From positions 8,529,838-8,593,837 of the forward strand of contig CM034401.1 in NCBI GenBank assembly GCA_019925095.2: a stretch of DNA of 64,000 nt. Reading direction: 5' to 3'. Positions 23,554 through 36,365 of this stretch are shown in pieces. Origin of the DNA: Dendrolimus kikuchii (lineage: Eukaryota > Arthropoda > Insecta > Lepidoptera > Lasiocampidae). Made by a program: the position numbers and the translations under genes. The notes below the pieces were generated by a model, which was not told the origin of the DNA, did not search any database, and saw only the letters and a program-made list of their open reading frames with translations. Position 1 is the stretch's first letter. Each line of letters starts with the position of its first letter.

Positions 23554-23968
23554 TCTATATATATATAAATCAATTTCTGTTCGTTAGTCTCTCTAAAACT
23601 CGAGAACAGCTCGAATGATTTGGCTAATTTTCGTTTTAAATTATTTGTGGAAGTCAAAAAAGTAAAAAAAATCTTGGAATATAGTAAAAACAACAATTTC
23701 GCTTTCTCTTAGAAACTATTACTACCTGTCAAACAACGGATATTCGTCCCGTCGTTTAGACATCAATTAAATTTAAAAGTCGTTCAGAAATCAAATTAAA
23801 TTTAAAAGAGAAGTTTTTTTTCATTTTTTTTTTAATGTCGAACGTTTGATGTTCGTACCGGTTAAGTTTTAACCAAATTTTTTACTAAAGTTGAAACATT
23901 CTGCAATTATCATTCAGCTTTTTTATTTATTGATTCTGAGGCGGTATGACGTTTGCCGGGTCAGTTCG
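23554..23968 (+). mobile_element. Non-autonomous Helitron-like element
   Basis: Starts TCTATATATATATAAATC directly after A, then gttcgttagtctctctaaaa, and ends 'gtttgccgggtcag' plus a mutated CTAG (ttcg) before T. About 415 bp and homologous to the + copy at 26133-26534 and the - copy at 6339-6999. No coding capacity, so any mobility would depend on an autonomous Helitron elsewhere. Confidence 0.6.
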
Positions 23969-24309
23969 TTTTTAATAAAATATTATTGAATCGTGTGTAG
24001 TTGTTCTTCGTCTTTAGTTTTAAGAGTTAAGCGCATTGTAACAAAAAAAGACATTTTATGAATTCGTCGTCGTTATGTCATTTTTGTCAATAAGTGGTTG
24101 ATCTAAATGGGTGATTATTTTAATTTGTGACTTAGCAACTAGCCCTTTAAGTCAGTCTGAACAGTTTAAATTTGACAGGAAGGTGTGTTATTAGCGCCGC
24201 TAAACACTGAATTTGTAATTTATTTTTATTATAATTTCACTGTGCACATTATAAAAATTAAGCGCCTGTAGAAAATGTAATACCAACTCGCGAATAAAAG
24301 CTTTTGCCA

Positions 24310-24700
24310 AGAATTTAGGCGCACGGCGTTCTTTAAAGACGGTTATTCTCGATTTCTCTGGAATCCGGTCCACTCATCAGTTCCTGACATGATGACAATG
24401 GGAGCAATTCTAAAGTATTCGGTTCACAATTGACGGAGAAATCGAGTCATGAACATACAGACGAATTGAGAACCTTCTCCTTTTTAAAGTCGGTTAAAAA
24501 AATAAGAATTATTGGTAGTCGCTATACCGAGAGGGGATTTTTTCAGTGTATAATACTCGCCTATAAAATAATAGAGGGATATAGGGTTTCGCAAGACAGG
24601 TGTCTAAAATTACATTGAATTTCTCTTCTAAGACAGTTCCTCACTGTTGAGGATCGTGACTTTAATGGCAGTGGATATTACTTAAGTTTATAAATAGCTC
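24310..24700 (+). repeat. Unclassified lepidopteran-type repeat
   Basis: Contains 'gacgaattgagaaccttctc' and 'aaagtcggttaaaaaaataa', phrases I associate with a widespread lepidopteran repeat. Its distal part, 'tttctcttctaagacagttcctc' (quoted in part) and 'gatcgtgactttaatggcag', recurs near 61320-61390. No coding content. Confidence 0.45.
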
Positions 24701-26132
24701 TTATTTTTAAATTGTGTGATAGAAAATTCTACATAAATTCAAGTAGACCTTAAGATACCTTATTTTATATCTTTAGCGAAAATTAGTGTACAAACTCTTT
24801 GCAGGTTTTTATGGTCGTTGGACTTTATATAGAAAAACCTTGTGAAATGTAATGTCAATTGTTGAAAATATATTCGGGTGATTTAATAATTTTATTTTGG
24901 AGTTTTACTGGAATATATAGATCACACGATATAACCAACGTCCCTACATCCACAATTAGTATGATTAACATCATTCTGTTGAATTTTCTTCTTTGTAAGC
25001 TTAAGGCTTCATGGACAAATCATAAAAAAAGTTATTTTAATTGGTACTTTGCGGAAATTTTATTGAAAAAAAAGCACATACTTTTTTTATGGAGAAAAAA
25101 GTATATCGCTCTCGTAATATACTGCTCCAAAGATTATACGAGTAAATGTTCTTGAAAAACTAGTAGATATATCTAATAACCTTAGACCATGAATAAAAGG
25201 ACGTAGTCTTGCACTTTCAAAGTAAAGTCGGCTAAAAGTTGCCGATCTTAGAATACAATGCTTATGCCGAGAACTTAGTATTATATCCAATCAAATTAAT
25301 GGAAGTAGTACAGATAAAGGTGGAATGGTTTCCATTAATGGATACATTACTATTAATCACACAGACGCAAACTACGTTTATTCTACAAAGTTTACGAACA
25401 CAAGTTATAAAAAATATTTGTTTCACTTCCATAGGCTCCGTCTATACTTTTATTTCGTCTGTATCTATATAACATTAAAAACTGACAATTCTGTTTATTA
25501 CATTACCACCAAGTAATCCATCAAACGCATCATTCATTCAAAAATCTTGAGTTTTTTAACACATTCTCTTTTTGAAAAGAGCAAAGATTTGTACAATTGC
25601 TTTAAAAACATAAAAGCTTCTCTTTATTCAGTGCGTATATTTTATTCAAACAGTGCCGAGTGCGACCAGAGCGCACCGTAATGAATTTTGCGAAGGTGCT
25701 CCGAGGGATGGGCCACTTTCAAAAGATGTAGGTTTAAGTGGACGGTTTTAACCTTAATTTTAAACTATGTGTCTTTAAATATATACATATTATATCTATA
25801 TAAATTGTTTTTTTTATGTTTGTGGCTGTCTTCTTTGAGAGTTAGCCAAGATGAAAATATTGTTAGTTCCCCCCGGCAGTAGAAGAGGACGATGGGCCAC
25901 TATCTGCCATGGCCCGCGGAGAGGCAAGTCCATATAGCCATGATCCTGGCATTGACTCAGGTGGTCCCAGCAGTTCCTCTAAGGATCTATAATCAACCCA
26001 ACGTGTTGAATCCCTTATTGCCCCTGCTCTGTGGTAGTAAGTTCATAATCGGATTTACCCAAAAAAAAATCGTGAAAATGCTGAGATGAATATATGGTGT
26101 TAATAATGTATTTACAGTACACTTTTACGCAA
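24701..26132. other. No supported gene
   Basis: AT-rich apart from a GC-richer patch at 25865-26045 with a short frame (25892-26089) that I do not recognise. Confidence 0.4.
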
Positions 26133-26534
26133 TCTATATATAAAAATCAGTTGCTGTTCGTTAGTCTCGCTAAAATTTGAGAACGGCTGGACTGACTTGG
26201 CTAATTTTGGTTTTGATTTATTTGTGAAAGTCCAGGGAAGGTTTAAAAGGTGAGTAAATATGAAAAAAAAAACTTGCAATATAGTAAAAACAACAATTTC
26301 CTTTTCCCTTAGAAACTATTCCTACATGTCAGACATTTGATGTTCGTCCCAGCGTTTAGAAATCAATTAAATTTTAAAAGTCATTCAGAAATCAAATTAA
26401 ATTTAAAAGTGAAGCTTTTGTTAATTTTTTTTTGGTTTTGAATATCAAACGTTTGATGTTCGTCCCGTCGTTCAGAAATCAACGTTTTTTATTTATTGAT
26501 TCCGAGGCGACGCGAAGTTTGCCGGGTCAGCTAG
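26133..26534 (+). mobile_element. Non-autonomous Helitron-like element (best-bounded copy)
   Basis: Begins TCTATATATAAAAATC after A (26132) and ends GCCGGGTCAGCTAG before T (26535). These are the expected Helitron ends (TC...CTRR between A and T) with no target duplication. The 402-bp body has no ORF. It is homologous to the copies at 6.3-7.0 and 23.6-24.0 kb. Confidence 0.65.
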
Positions 26535-27716
26535 TATTGTATAAGATTTGTATCTAGTTCTCTATGCTTAGAATAGAATTCATTGACCTCTTTCTTCCAG
26601 TTCCTTCACAAAATATGGGAATTTTATATCTTCTACTTTTACATGGAATCAAACTTTTTACGCATTTCATAGATTTTGTACGACTGTGAAAGTAACTGTG
26701 ATTTTTACGTTTCCGATGAAAAAATACCATATTGATGAATTTTAACAATTACGATATTTCGACAACGGGATTGAATAGAGAACATATTTTCTCTTCCAAC
26801 TTTTCACGAGCACAGCCGTGTGCAAAACTATATTCAATGGAGGTATATGCATAAACTTATCACAAATAGATATTGCATGTGAAAATGTATTTTGCGTTAA
26901 GTAGGATACAGGCGTTATTGTGCACACTGAAAGCTTTCAGGTAATTAGTAGCGGTTTTGCAATATTCCCACGCCAGTGTAATTGCCAATATGATTTACTA
27001 CAGAAAAGGGTAGCCAGTATTTTTTTGGATAAAATGCTGGATAATTGTTACTCAGTGTAGGTAATTGACAAAATACTTAATAGAACTAGTTTTAAATTTA
27101 GGAGCTTTTTGTACGATACTTATTGCAAATGTCATCAATTTAAAAATTTACACATAGTGTCTTGATATTATGTTGTTAGCGGGTCTGCGGGTGGTGTGAT
27201 GAGTCGATGACAGTATGACATCTGTGTACGTTTGAGGATGTTCACAAATATACATGCATATAAATATACACCATGCCTAATATCTACTAGCGTGCCTAAC
27301 CAGGGCTGCCTCTGAAAAATATTGTGATATTCTGCTCTTTCGAAAAATATGTTTGTTACGCGATTTCTCCATCAATTTCAGGGACCGTTTTTCATTCCAA
27401 ATATTATACTCCAGCGGTGGTCCCATTGTCACCAAGACAGGATTTGATGAGTGGGCCCCAGCGCAATCGAGGCAATCCTTGTTGAAGAATACTGAGCGCC
27501 TACACTCTTCGAAAGGTAAACTTGTATACACGTATGATACGCATGCCAGCCGGTATTACAATTTCACAGCACAGTGAGATTAACGAAGTGTCATACGTCT
27601 ATCCTCATTAAACAATATTATGCTTTATATTTTTCGTGTCCCCTAAATTGGACAGCTTCTTTGTAATATTTATAAGTAGATATCTTACTTATTCAAATAT
27701 ATAGATAATTTATAAT
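26535..27716. other. No recognised gene; GC-richer patch with open frames on both strands
   Basis: At 27277-27577 overlapping frames are open on both strands (minus 27277-27531 with NKDCLDCAGAHSSNP; plus 27353-27577). I do not recognise either. One may be a scrap of a mobile-element ORF. The rest is AT-rich. Confidence 0.35.
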
Positions 27717-28048
27717 TGAAGCGAAATTTATTTAGAATCTTTGTGATTTAAACTCGATGAAACGAAAAAGCGCCACTAAAAAGAGATAAATACATAAATC
27801 TATAGGACTGAGCCTGCGAATGAATGAGATATGTATAATACATTATATTTAAAACTTTAAACGCAATACCTATACAGATAGAGTTGGAAATGTTTTGAAG
27901 TTTTTCGTTAATGCTTCAAATTTCGTGTTTTAAAGCTTAAATATATTATAACCATATAATATATGAAATGTGACACCACGAAATTTAGAATCCCTCCCAC
28001 ACCTACTCAAACTTTGTTTCACTCTACTATGTGTGAACTGCACACATT
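27717..28048 (+). repeat. GAAGTGAAACTTC-family repeat, second subfamily
   Basis: Starts ttGAAGCGAAATTTATTTAGA, contains gatgaaacgaaaaagcgcca, agcctgcgaatgaatgagat, gatagagttggaaatgtttt and tttgtttcactctactatgt, and ends gtgtgaactgcacacattt. Its centre differs from the 20.9-kb type and matches the minus copies at 35.2 and 49.5 kb. Confidence 0.6.
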
Positions 28049-28104
28049 TGTTGGAATGTTTGCTTCTGCCTTTTTCACTGCCTCAGAGCTAGCGTTTAGC
28101 TTAA

Positions 28105-28105
<1 letters not shown>

Positions 28106-28169
<64 letters not shown>
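28106..28169. repeat. (AT)n microsatellite
   Basis: Uninterrupted TA dinucleotide run of about 64 bp. It creates an artificial tyrosine/isoleucine reading frame. Confidence 0.95.
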
Positions 28170-28172
<3 letters not shown>

Positions 28173-28670
28173 TTGATAATGAGGAATGAACAAATAATAC
28201 TTTTTATCGTAGTAGAATATTTTTTGCAAAATAGGAATCCAAAATTTACACGAAAAAAGCTACGTTATTGTATGTTATGATGACATCTGAAGAAAAAATC
28301 TTTCAACCCTAACAATATAGTTTCGTTTAGGCACCTCGTTACACGGCTAACGACAACAATAAATTGACACATGTCCCGAACTCGTGGACAAACGTCTTCG
28401 TATACAAATTTAGGAAAATGACTCGTTCCTATTGATTTACTTTGTTTCAACTTAAGCACTTTTTGTATGTGTATGGTATACAAGGATATTTTGAACTAGA
28501 GATAGAGAATATTTACAATGTATGCACAATGACTTCATAAAATTCCTATTCAATCACTTGTATTATGGAAGATAATGTATAAGAAACAAGTTTTAATATT
28601 CTGTAGCCATTTTTTTAAAACGGATGCTTTGTGAAATCGTCATACCCCTATATCACAGCATATTTACAAA
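28170..28670. other. No recognisable feature
   Basis: AT-rich spacer; nothing supported. Confidence 0.4.
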
Positions 28671-28852
28671 ATATACTCTGTCTACATACATACATACATA
28701 CATAGCTTCACGCCAGTTCCCTTGCGGGGTAGGCACGAACAACAGAGCGCCATTCAGGCTTGTTCTTACACACCTCACTCGCTTCTTTGACATTCATATC
28801 TCTTGTCATGCACGCTCGTCTGTTCTTAAGGTTCTGACATATACTGTGTCTA
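28671..28852 (-). mobile_element. Hyper-truncated RTE-like 3' end with TSD
   Basis: The 154-bp insert 28685-28838 starts (on +) with a catacatacata tail, then ttcacgccagttcccttgcg, the reverse of the AYPARELA-stop end of the 2-kb RTE. The flanks atatactctgtcta (28671-28684) and atatactgtgtcta (28839-28852) are a 14-bp target duplication with one change. Only about 45 codons of the RT C-terminus remain. Confidence 0.8.
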
Positions 28853-31066
28853 AAAGGGTGAAATTTTACTGGAAAATGTGTTGTCTATATCGCTACATTA
28901 TATTGTAATGACATATTGAAAACACTTAAATATAAGGGTGGACAAATCTATGTATTGCAATGTACTGATGAAAATCGAAGTAGTAGAAGTAATAATACAC
29001 TTTCAACTAAATTTTTTTCTAAAAAAATTTGGTAAGTAGGTTTGGTGGTATATTAGTATATGGGGTATATTCGATTACTGATTTTAGGGTTTCATAAGTA
29101 AATGACAAGAAGCAATCGATGTCCTTCACTTCTAAGGAACTCTTCACGTGCGGGGCAGTTAGGTGATTGCTCTATTTTTATTATAAACCAATTCTACTTT
29201 TTTGGTGATTTAAGTTCTTACTATTAGTCCTTACACAATCATTAATGAACAATTATAAATGTCGAAGAAAAACATCATTAAAAAACCAAACCAGTATGTC
29301 AGTAACGCTCGTATAAACTATAATGTATGCTGCTATCCCAGGCCTATCGTTTGTTAAATCATAAACGACTTGCGTGAGTTTGTTTAATCCCGGACGTGGG
29401 TCTTAGACACGAGATGTCTGTAGCTACAAGTTAATTACGTCACGTAGTGGGGATTTGCCTAAGTCCGGAATAAGCCCGGCCTAAACAGCATCGACAACAC
29501 TCCCTCTGTTTCTTTCTATACAAGTTAGGCTTAAAACAAACATCTTGCGTGCCTTTTCTACTGCTTAAAAACTTTGCGAAGCGATCTTCATAGAATAGGT
29601 TAGTATACTTAACTTTTTACTTATATGTATGACTTTCAAAAAATATTCTCCAGAGAAACTTAGTTACCTTACACACATCTGTTAGTCACGTCAGTCTGTC
29701 TTTCAGTCACATAGAGTACCGTCAAAATTTCAACGATTAACTCTGTTCTCTGTGTGTTGTGTTTGAATTTTAAATTTATCTTAAATCGTATGAGAATTAA
29801 ATGAAAAACTGCTATGTATTGTCTTTTTGCAAAAAAACTTTGGAAGTCTTTACATATAATTATTTGCAGGTAGAAATATCGAAGTTTATTAACAACAATA
29901 TAAAGAATATAGTAAAATTTATCTCTCTTCGATAAATCATTGAAGATTGAGTGGATAACAGGAATTTAAAATAAGTGAACATTGAAAAATTTGCAACCGA
30001 GTGTTTTTATATCTTTTGCACCCTACGTACCAACTCCTTTATCCACTCATATCTTCAATTACTAAAGTAGATTAAATAAAAGTATATTTAAATTATTAAA
30101 GTATAGTACAGTTGCAGTTGGGCGTAATTATGCAATGCAGAACTAACCAGCAGTATGACAGTTTTGAGTTAAGATATTCATAAACTGTTCTACACAGCTC
30201 ATGGGAAATTGTTTTCTATAAATACATATGGTGGATTACGATATTTAATACAAATAGCTTGAATATTTTTATCACATTTATAAAAATAAGATTTGACACC
30301 GTTCTGTGTACAATACGCAGTTTTACTAAAGTTATTTACGATTTGGTTTTAATTTGCATAACTACTATAATATCAAGTTAGCAGGGATTAACTACGCGTT
30401 TGTTGTATCCTTGAGAGCGTATTATACCTGTATATTAATATACACATAGTTTGGAAGTTCATTTATCTAAGATTATTCGAATCAGTGGGTAGGTATTGAT
30501 CGATTTTCATCTCACGACAGAAATTAGGTTACGATTTATAATTTCATCATGGCTTTCCACGTGGTTTCACTTGTTTAAGATTTGATTTATTACAAAATTA
30601 TATCTTTATGGTATATGTATTTTCTGGACAGCTTTTGTATTTTTAACGATGTCGTAATATCAGTGTTTAACGTGCAAATGCTGGGCTTGGAATTCTCATA
30701 ATTAGGGGAGAATGAACATTACACCTTCCACGCTGTTTTAATGCCGATTGGCGAGTTTCACACATCGATTATTTCAATGTGCAGGTTTCATTGCGATATT
30801 TTCCGACCTTCAGCATGTTGTTATTATAATCAATGTTCACATCAGGTTAGGAAATTGCTTAAGTAGTGCATGGTACTCAACCAGAGTTCGTATCCACATC
30901 ATTTCAGCAGCCATTATGCCACTACAGCTTCTGGCATATACCTAATCAAAGTAATTTATTTTGGGTATACAAGCCAAAGTATGATGTATGTATACAAGTG
31001 TGTATAACAAATTATTGTCTTACTATATGTTTCGATGACCTACTTTCTGCTCCTTTTTTTTGTTGT
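28853..31066. other. No recognisable feature
   Basis: AT-rich; a slightly GC-richer patch at 29380-29520 has no coding frame I can assign. Confidence 0.4.
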
Positions 31067-31350
31067 TGACGCAGGGAAGCGACTTTTCTTATGGCACCAT
31101 CCTTGGACCTGGGCTTTAACTTTCCTCTCCTCCTATACCAACTTCCCTATTCTGTCCCCCTATTCCAGTCCCGTATCTAATACTCTCTATACATTCCTCT
31201 TTTCTGATCCCTCTATTCTGACTCTAATATCCCATCTTAAAGGCTGGCAACGCATTGGCTTCGCCTCTAATGTTGCAAACGTCTATAGGTGACGGTAACC
31301 TGTTTCCATTAGGGCAATCTGCCTGTTTGACAGCTTGGCAATAAAAAAAA
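31067..31350 (+). repeat. Poly(A)-ending interspersed repeat, longer copy
   Basis: A pyrimidine-rich leader (ttcctctcctcctatacca and similar) precedes ggctggcaacgcattggctt, then 'tctataggtgacggtaacct' and a 3' A-run at 31341-31350. The leader matches, in reverse, the copy at 57083-57350, so the full unit is at least 280 bp. Confidence 0.7.
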
Positions 31351-34256
31351 TAGAAACTGTTGCCACATTTGCAACTTGCCATAGTAGATTGTAACACGAG
31401 GGATGAAAGCGACCTATTAAGGCACGAGATGATTTAGCGCACGAGCGCCTAAATAGATCTTTCATCCGAGGTAAACATACTGCATTTCATTTCGATGATG
31501 AGGAAAGTAAATAAAAACGGATTAGTTCAAATTCAAATTCAAAAGTTTTTTTTTCAAAGTAAGTGCCTTTACCAGCCAGTACTCTTTTGTCACTGATTAT
31601 AGTAAATATTTAGCGCAAATTTATTTAAATTATGTATTTTTTTAGTGAAAAGTAACTTATAAGAATAAAATGATGTCACAAAATTGTTGATATTTTTATT
31701 TCAAATTATGCCGCGATTTAACAGTGGTAAAAAAGTTGGGATATGAGTTTTAAAATTTTTGACAACAGGGAAAATCGTTTCTCAGAGACGAAAAGTACTA
31801 GTTTCGTCCCTGTGATCAGGCAACTAAATCCCAAGTGTACTTTCAGAATATGAGAAGTAAAAAGATATTTTTCATTTCTCATCCTCTGAAAATACGCTTG
31901 GAGTTGTCTAATATTATGATCTTGAAACATATTAGAATAAAAATTGTTCTTTCACAAGTTTTTTAAATGTATGTATGTATGTATGACTTGTAATTTGTAA
32001 TTTTTATTAATAATGCTCTCACAATCTGATTGATTTATATCATATATTATGTCTCTTTTATATCATATATAATATAAAAATAAAAATGACCGTAAAAATG
32101 GCCCGGACTTTTGGAGGGCTTACGTGGTGTCACGGGAAGGCTAATACATAGAGGTCCCTTGACAAATTTAATCTAAATGTGGAGTGATACTGACAGGCCG
32201 ATACCTCTCTATACCATATAAAAATGCACCCAAGGACAAGCCCTGGTCAGTGTAGAACTATTGTACAAAAAGAGAATAAAAGCTACTAGGCTATTGGGAT
32301 GAACTCCTAGTGGAAATTGGGATCTGGGATTATAGGGTCTATGGCGTATGCCTGTCGCAATGTTCAGGGATTATGGAAAAATGGGAAGACAGTGACTCGC
32401 CACTCCCTGTATGGGCCCCCAAAAAATTCCTTGGAAAATTGGCAAGAGGCAACATGGGTGTGAGTGGCTAAGGGGTGTGGAGAGGTAGGCTGCAGGTTCA
32501 CTGGAGCTACTTCCGACGTTATGCCATTTATCACTTTCACCTATGGAGCTTCAGTTTTAGCTCTAGCGATCTCCACGCCGTGCCGGCTGGTTAAGGCAAG
32601 CACAGAGAAGGGGGCGTTGCCAAAATTGATATAATTATTACATGACATTGATATTAATTGATTATAAAAAAAACTTGTCAACTAGAGCCTACTTTATCCC
32701 AACAAAGAGCAAGAACATAATACGTCACACCTGAGAGACATGAGTAACAATACACCGAGATCAGTTATAGCGTAAGCTGTCAACCCTTTTTACAGGCTTA
32801 CTGGACTACCCACCGCATCACGTAATGATTAATGAGAGTTAAACATTTCATAATGTTATGTTTTACATAAAAAAGAACACGTACTAAAACGGTCGTATAT
32901 TAATGTCAATTAGTTTGGTATTTTCGGCTTGTAATATGCCCCTTGTATAATTGCTTTAAAAAGCAAACGTTGTAAAAAAGCGCTTAAAGACCAATTAACT
33001 GATTCGTTGAATAAATATGCCTACCTTCTAGGTATGATATCAAAATTAACATTTCTGTAACTTGAAAGATTTTACGTAATGTATAAAACTTATTTGTTTT
33101 CTGCTAATTAACTTAGTAGATTAAAATAAGATCTCAACAGTCATTCCAGTGGCTTTACTTCAAATTGTTATTGCTTAGTATTCTTCTGCAATGATGAGGA
33201 CCTCGATGATTTGTACGAAGACACATAAAACAACTTCATAATAGTTTTTTTTAGGTTCAGATACCTAAGAGATCGATAGTTTCTACAGAAAGTTGCTTTG
33301 AAATATAAGCAAACGAAGCCGCGCATATTCCTCTAGTTATTGGTACAATGATAGTTATTGACATGATGATAATACCTTAGGAACTTCAAATTAAATTTAT
33401 ATTTATCACGGATTTATTTCAGACGCTTGATAATAATCGAATCGTAACAACTGAAGCAACATGACACAAATCTGAAATCTAAACCCAAAATTAACCTTCA
33501 ATCCACTTTCATGTATGGGTCAGATATTGACCGGACCGATGGATACGGCTGATCAAAAAAGGGGTCCAAAAGGACCAACGCACTTTCCGCGTCGTTTAAT
33601 TGGCACAGGCTGTAGACATGCCTATGAAAGTCGAAATACAGCTGAGTTAAATCGGATTTGTACCTTTGTGAATTCCTTTGACCGTCACAATTTTGACATT
33701 ACCGCGTTTCCGTGACTGGTAACTTGATTATGCACTCATTGATTTGTTATATTTTTCGTATCGCAGCTATCGGTGCGTGATTAGTATAAAGGAAAATCGG
33801 ATATTGATAAAATCCCGTGTTATTTTTATTTCACTATTGATTTGCGTTTGACCATTATCTCGTCCGATTTCGAACAAAGATATCGCCTGAGATGGAACAC
33901 GCTTACCTAAATTGTACTTATTCACACGGGACTTGAAGACCTGCAGGTTGTACGTTTTAGGAAAATAGACTCCGATAATGAGTTTCACTCCTTTGCGGTG
34001 CGCACAATAAAAGTGGACGCAAAGCGTTTTATTCATACATATGATATATCCACCATATACCGGTGCCGCATGCCAATGCGTCTAATCGTCTGATGATGGA
34101 AAAAAGACGGCGGGATAAGATTGAAAAGCTCCCATAAGTGAGCATTGGAGCTCCCAAATATATCCGATAGAAAACCGATAAGCTGGTAACTCTGCGTCCA
34201 TATGCAAGGCTTTAAATTTTGTTCACTGAGTGCTCTCAGTTGCTAATGTTGAGGTC
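31351..34256. other. No supported gene; several GC-richer patches
   Basis: The patch 32090-32620 is GC-richer and could be an unrecognised retroelement UTR. Frame 33515-33715 (+) is unassigned. Minus frame 33767-34036 contains FPKTYNLQVFKSRVNKYN, which faintly resembles the C-terminus of some insect LINE polyproteins (about 33880-33964), but this is weak. No splice or promoter context. Confidence 0.35.
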
Positions 34257-34570
34257 ACTATGGTTGAAAGAACTTGTTGAGGCTGGTTTCAATACTTCAG
34301 GAACGGAATAGAGCAAAAGTTTTTGGGAATGAAGGATTAGAAGCATCGCTCAGTGATCAAACTCAAAAAGGGTTGGCAAGATCATTGGGAGTGACTCAAC
34401 AAGCAATTTCAAAACGCAATTAACGCGTTTATGAAACAGAAACGGCCGCATTACAACGAAAGATAAGATAAAGTGGCTTTGCAGCATAAACATGTCCGCC
34501 TCCATGTTGCAAAAATAGTTAAAACATAATTGGAAACCTTGAAATGGGCAATACTACCCTGCCTTCTATA
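34257..34570 (+). pseudogene. Mariner transposase remnant (internally deleted)
   Basis: Three blocks of a mariner-family transposase survive in different frames. ERTC.GWFQYFRNG near 34268-34308 is the first helix-turn-helix. ASLSDQTQKGLARSLGVTQQ and AISKRN at about 34340-34420 are the second, the DNA-binding region that contacts the terminal repeats. At about 34472-34560, VRLHVAKIVKT and LETLKWAILP are the stretch after the second catalytic aspartate (normally HDNARPHVA). The central catalytic domain between the second HTH and this block is deleted, and stops and frameshifts interrupt the rest. Terminal inverted repeats were not found. Confidence 0.7.
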
Positions 34571-35160
34571 TAACTATATATGGAAGGCTTAGGAAAATTT
34601 AATAAATGCACTTGAAAGGCACGTATTATATAATAAAACGTTCTTTTCAAAGGCATTTACTATTTTTTAAAAGAATACTTGTTTCTGTGAACGGTAACAG
34701 CAAGAAACAAGGGTAGCTTGTTAGAGAATGTCTCGAATGGTTGAAATAAAGAGGCAGACTGTTTCATGGATGGATGAACATTGCGATTGTTTTATTGTCT
34801 TGCAGTTGTTTGGCGTATACGCTGCTTTATTTGTCCAACTGGATATTAATTAGAATTGAAGACTTCGAGTCGCTGAGCAGAGCATTTGAGTAACTTTGAG
34901 ATGAACAACATTATTCTTATTAAAATGAGATAGAAAGATAGCTTAGATGAATCAAATAAGAAGATAGCATCATTATTACATATAATAATATTTATTACAG
35001 GTAAGTATTTATATAAGGATAAAGAAGTTTATAACATGATTGAAGTGCAATAATTTAAAAAAGATGATACAAAAATACACCTCCTTTTTTTTATAAAATC
35101 GAAGTAAAAACACAGTAAAAAATAAATCACTGCCCCGAACCGAGACAGAGGTAGTGACTA
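34571..35160. other. No recognisable feature
   Basis: AT-rich spacer between the mariner remnant and the next repeat. Confidence 0.4.
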
Positions 35161-35450
35161 AAAAAAAATTTGTGTGTCTGTGCAGTGCAGTTCACACGCA
35201 GTAGATGTGAAACAAAGTGTTGCATGGGGTGGGAGGGATTCTGTATTTCGTGACGTTACATTTCATATATTATATCGTCATAATAATTGAAGCTTTAAAA
35301 CTCGACATTTGAAATATTAACGAAAAACTTCAAAACATTTCCAACTCTATCTGTATGAGCATAATGTTTAAATTATTTAATATAATGTATTCTATTTCAT
35401 TCTCTCGCAGGCTTAGTTTTTTACATTGATGTGTTTATCCTTTTTTTTAT
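35161..35450 (-). repeat. GAAGTGAAACTTC-family repeat, second subfamily
   Basis: On + it begins with an A-run, tgtgtgtctgtgcagtgcag, cagttcacacgcagtagatg and gtgaaacaaagtg. It then carries gcataatgtttaaa and ctctcgcaggcttag blocks shared with 27.7 and 49.5 kb. The far (GAAGTGAAAC) end is lost. Confidence 0.6.
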
Positions 35451-35581
35451 TTAATTTAATTTAATTCTTCTATACATTTAATTTTAATGTCAACCTCAAT
35501 TTTAATTCATATTATGACATTCGAGCTTACCCCGCGGTTATGCCGCGTGAAAAACCATAGCTAGTAACTCTGTTTCATAGA

Positions 35582-35584
<3 letters not shown>

Positions 35585-35647
<63 letters not shown>

Positions 35648-35781
35648 CATACATACATACAACTTCACGCCAGTTCCCTTGCGGGGTAGGCACGAACAAC
35701 AGAGCGCCATTTAGGCTTATTCTTACACACCTCACTTGCCTCTTTGACATTCATAACTCTTGTCATGCTCCTAACATCACC

Positions 35782-35832
<51 letters not shown>
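35585..35832 (-). mobile_element. RTE-like 3' end inserted in an (AT)n microsatellite
   Basis: AT runs occupy 35586-35642 and 35785-35831. Between them lie a catacatacatac tail (35643-35660) and the reversed RTE end to about 35784 (ttcacgccagttcccttgcg). The AT runs are the split halves (plus target duplication) of one microsatellite. Inside, the copy lacks about 21 bp (between 'tcatgc' and 'tcctaacatcacc') that the 2-kb copy has. Confidence 0.8.
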
Positions 35833-35835
<3 letters not shown>

Positions 35836-36039
35836 CCTTCAATACTTATTTTTTTTTATTCACTACAATTACAAAGAAATTAAGTCGCAGCCAACTTGAT
35901 TTGAAGTACTTAATATGTAATTAATGACATGTGGGCAACCTCACGGCGGCGTATTTGTTATTGCGTTATAGCAATGGTTGTTTTCATCGCAATTGCAGAG
36001 CCATCTAATATGCCAATCCTACCAAGTAAACGATGTCTT

Positions 36040-36310
36040 TTATCTAGATAAAACGTATCTTAAGTGTTGTTTCGGGTTATAAGCCAGCCTATCCCGAGTT
36101 TCATTCATATCCGTTTATTAATTTCCAAAAAAGATGCGATAACAGTGCCACATTTTTCGCTATTTTCGTCTATCCCACGAACATGACGTCATTTATCGGG
36201 ATAAAAAGTATCCTAAATTACGACCCTTGATATAATTTAGCTCCGTTTCGAATTTCATTTATATCTATTCATTAGTTTTTACGTAATACTCTAACAGACA
36301 AACAAACAGA
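36040..36310 (+). repeat. Unclassified retroelement 3' UTR-like repeat
   Basis: Carries 'gggataaaaagtatcctaaa', 'tttcgaatttcatttatatc' and the terminal 'aacagacaaacaaacagaca' series. This layout is very common at the ends of lepidopteran retroposed repeats. No ORF. Confidence 0.5.
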
Positions 36311-36365
36311 CAAAAATTGTATTTTCGGAATCTCCTGGTCCTCCTGGGGTCCTGGTCCTTTTGGG

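Noticed and set aside
27963..28280. 105-codon frame
   Set aside because: Runs through the (AT)n microsatellite, which supplies an artificial YIYIYI stretch.
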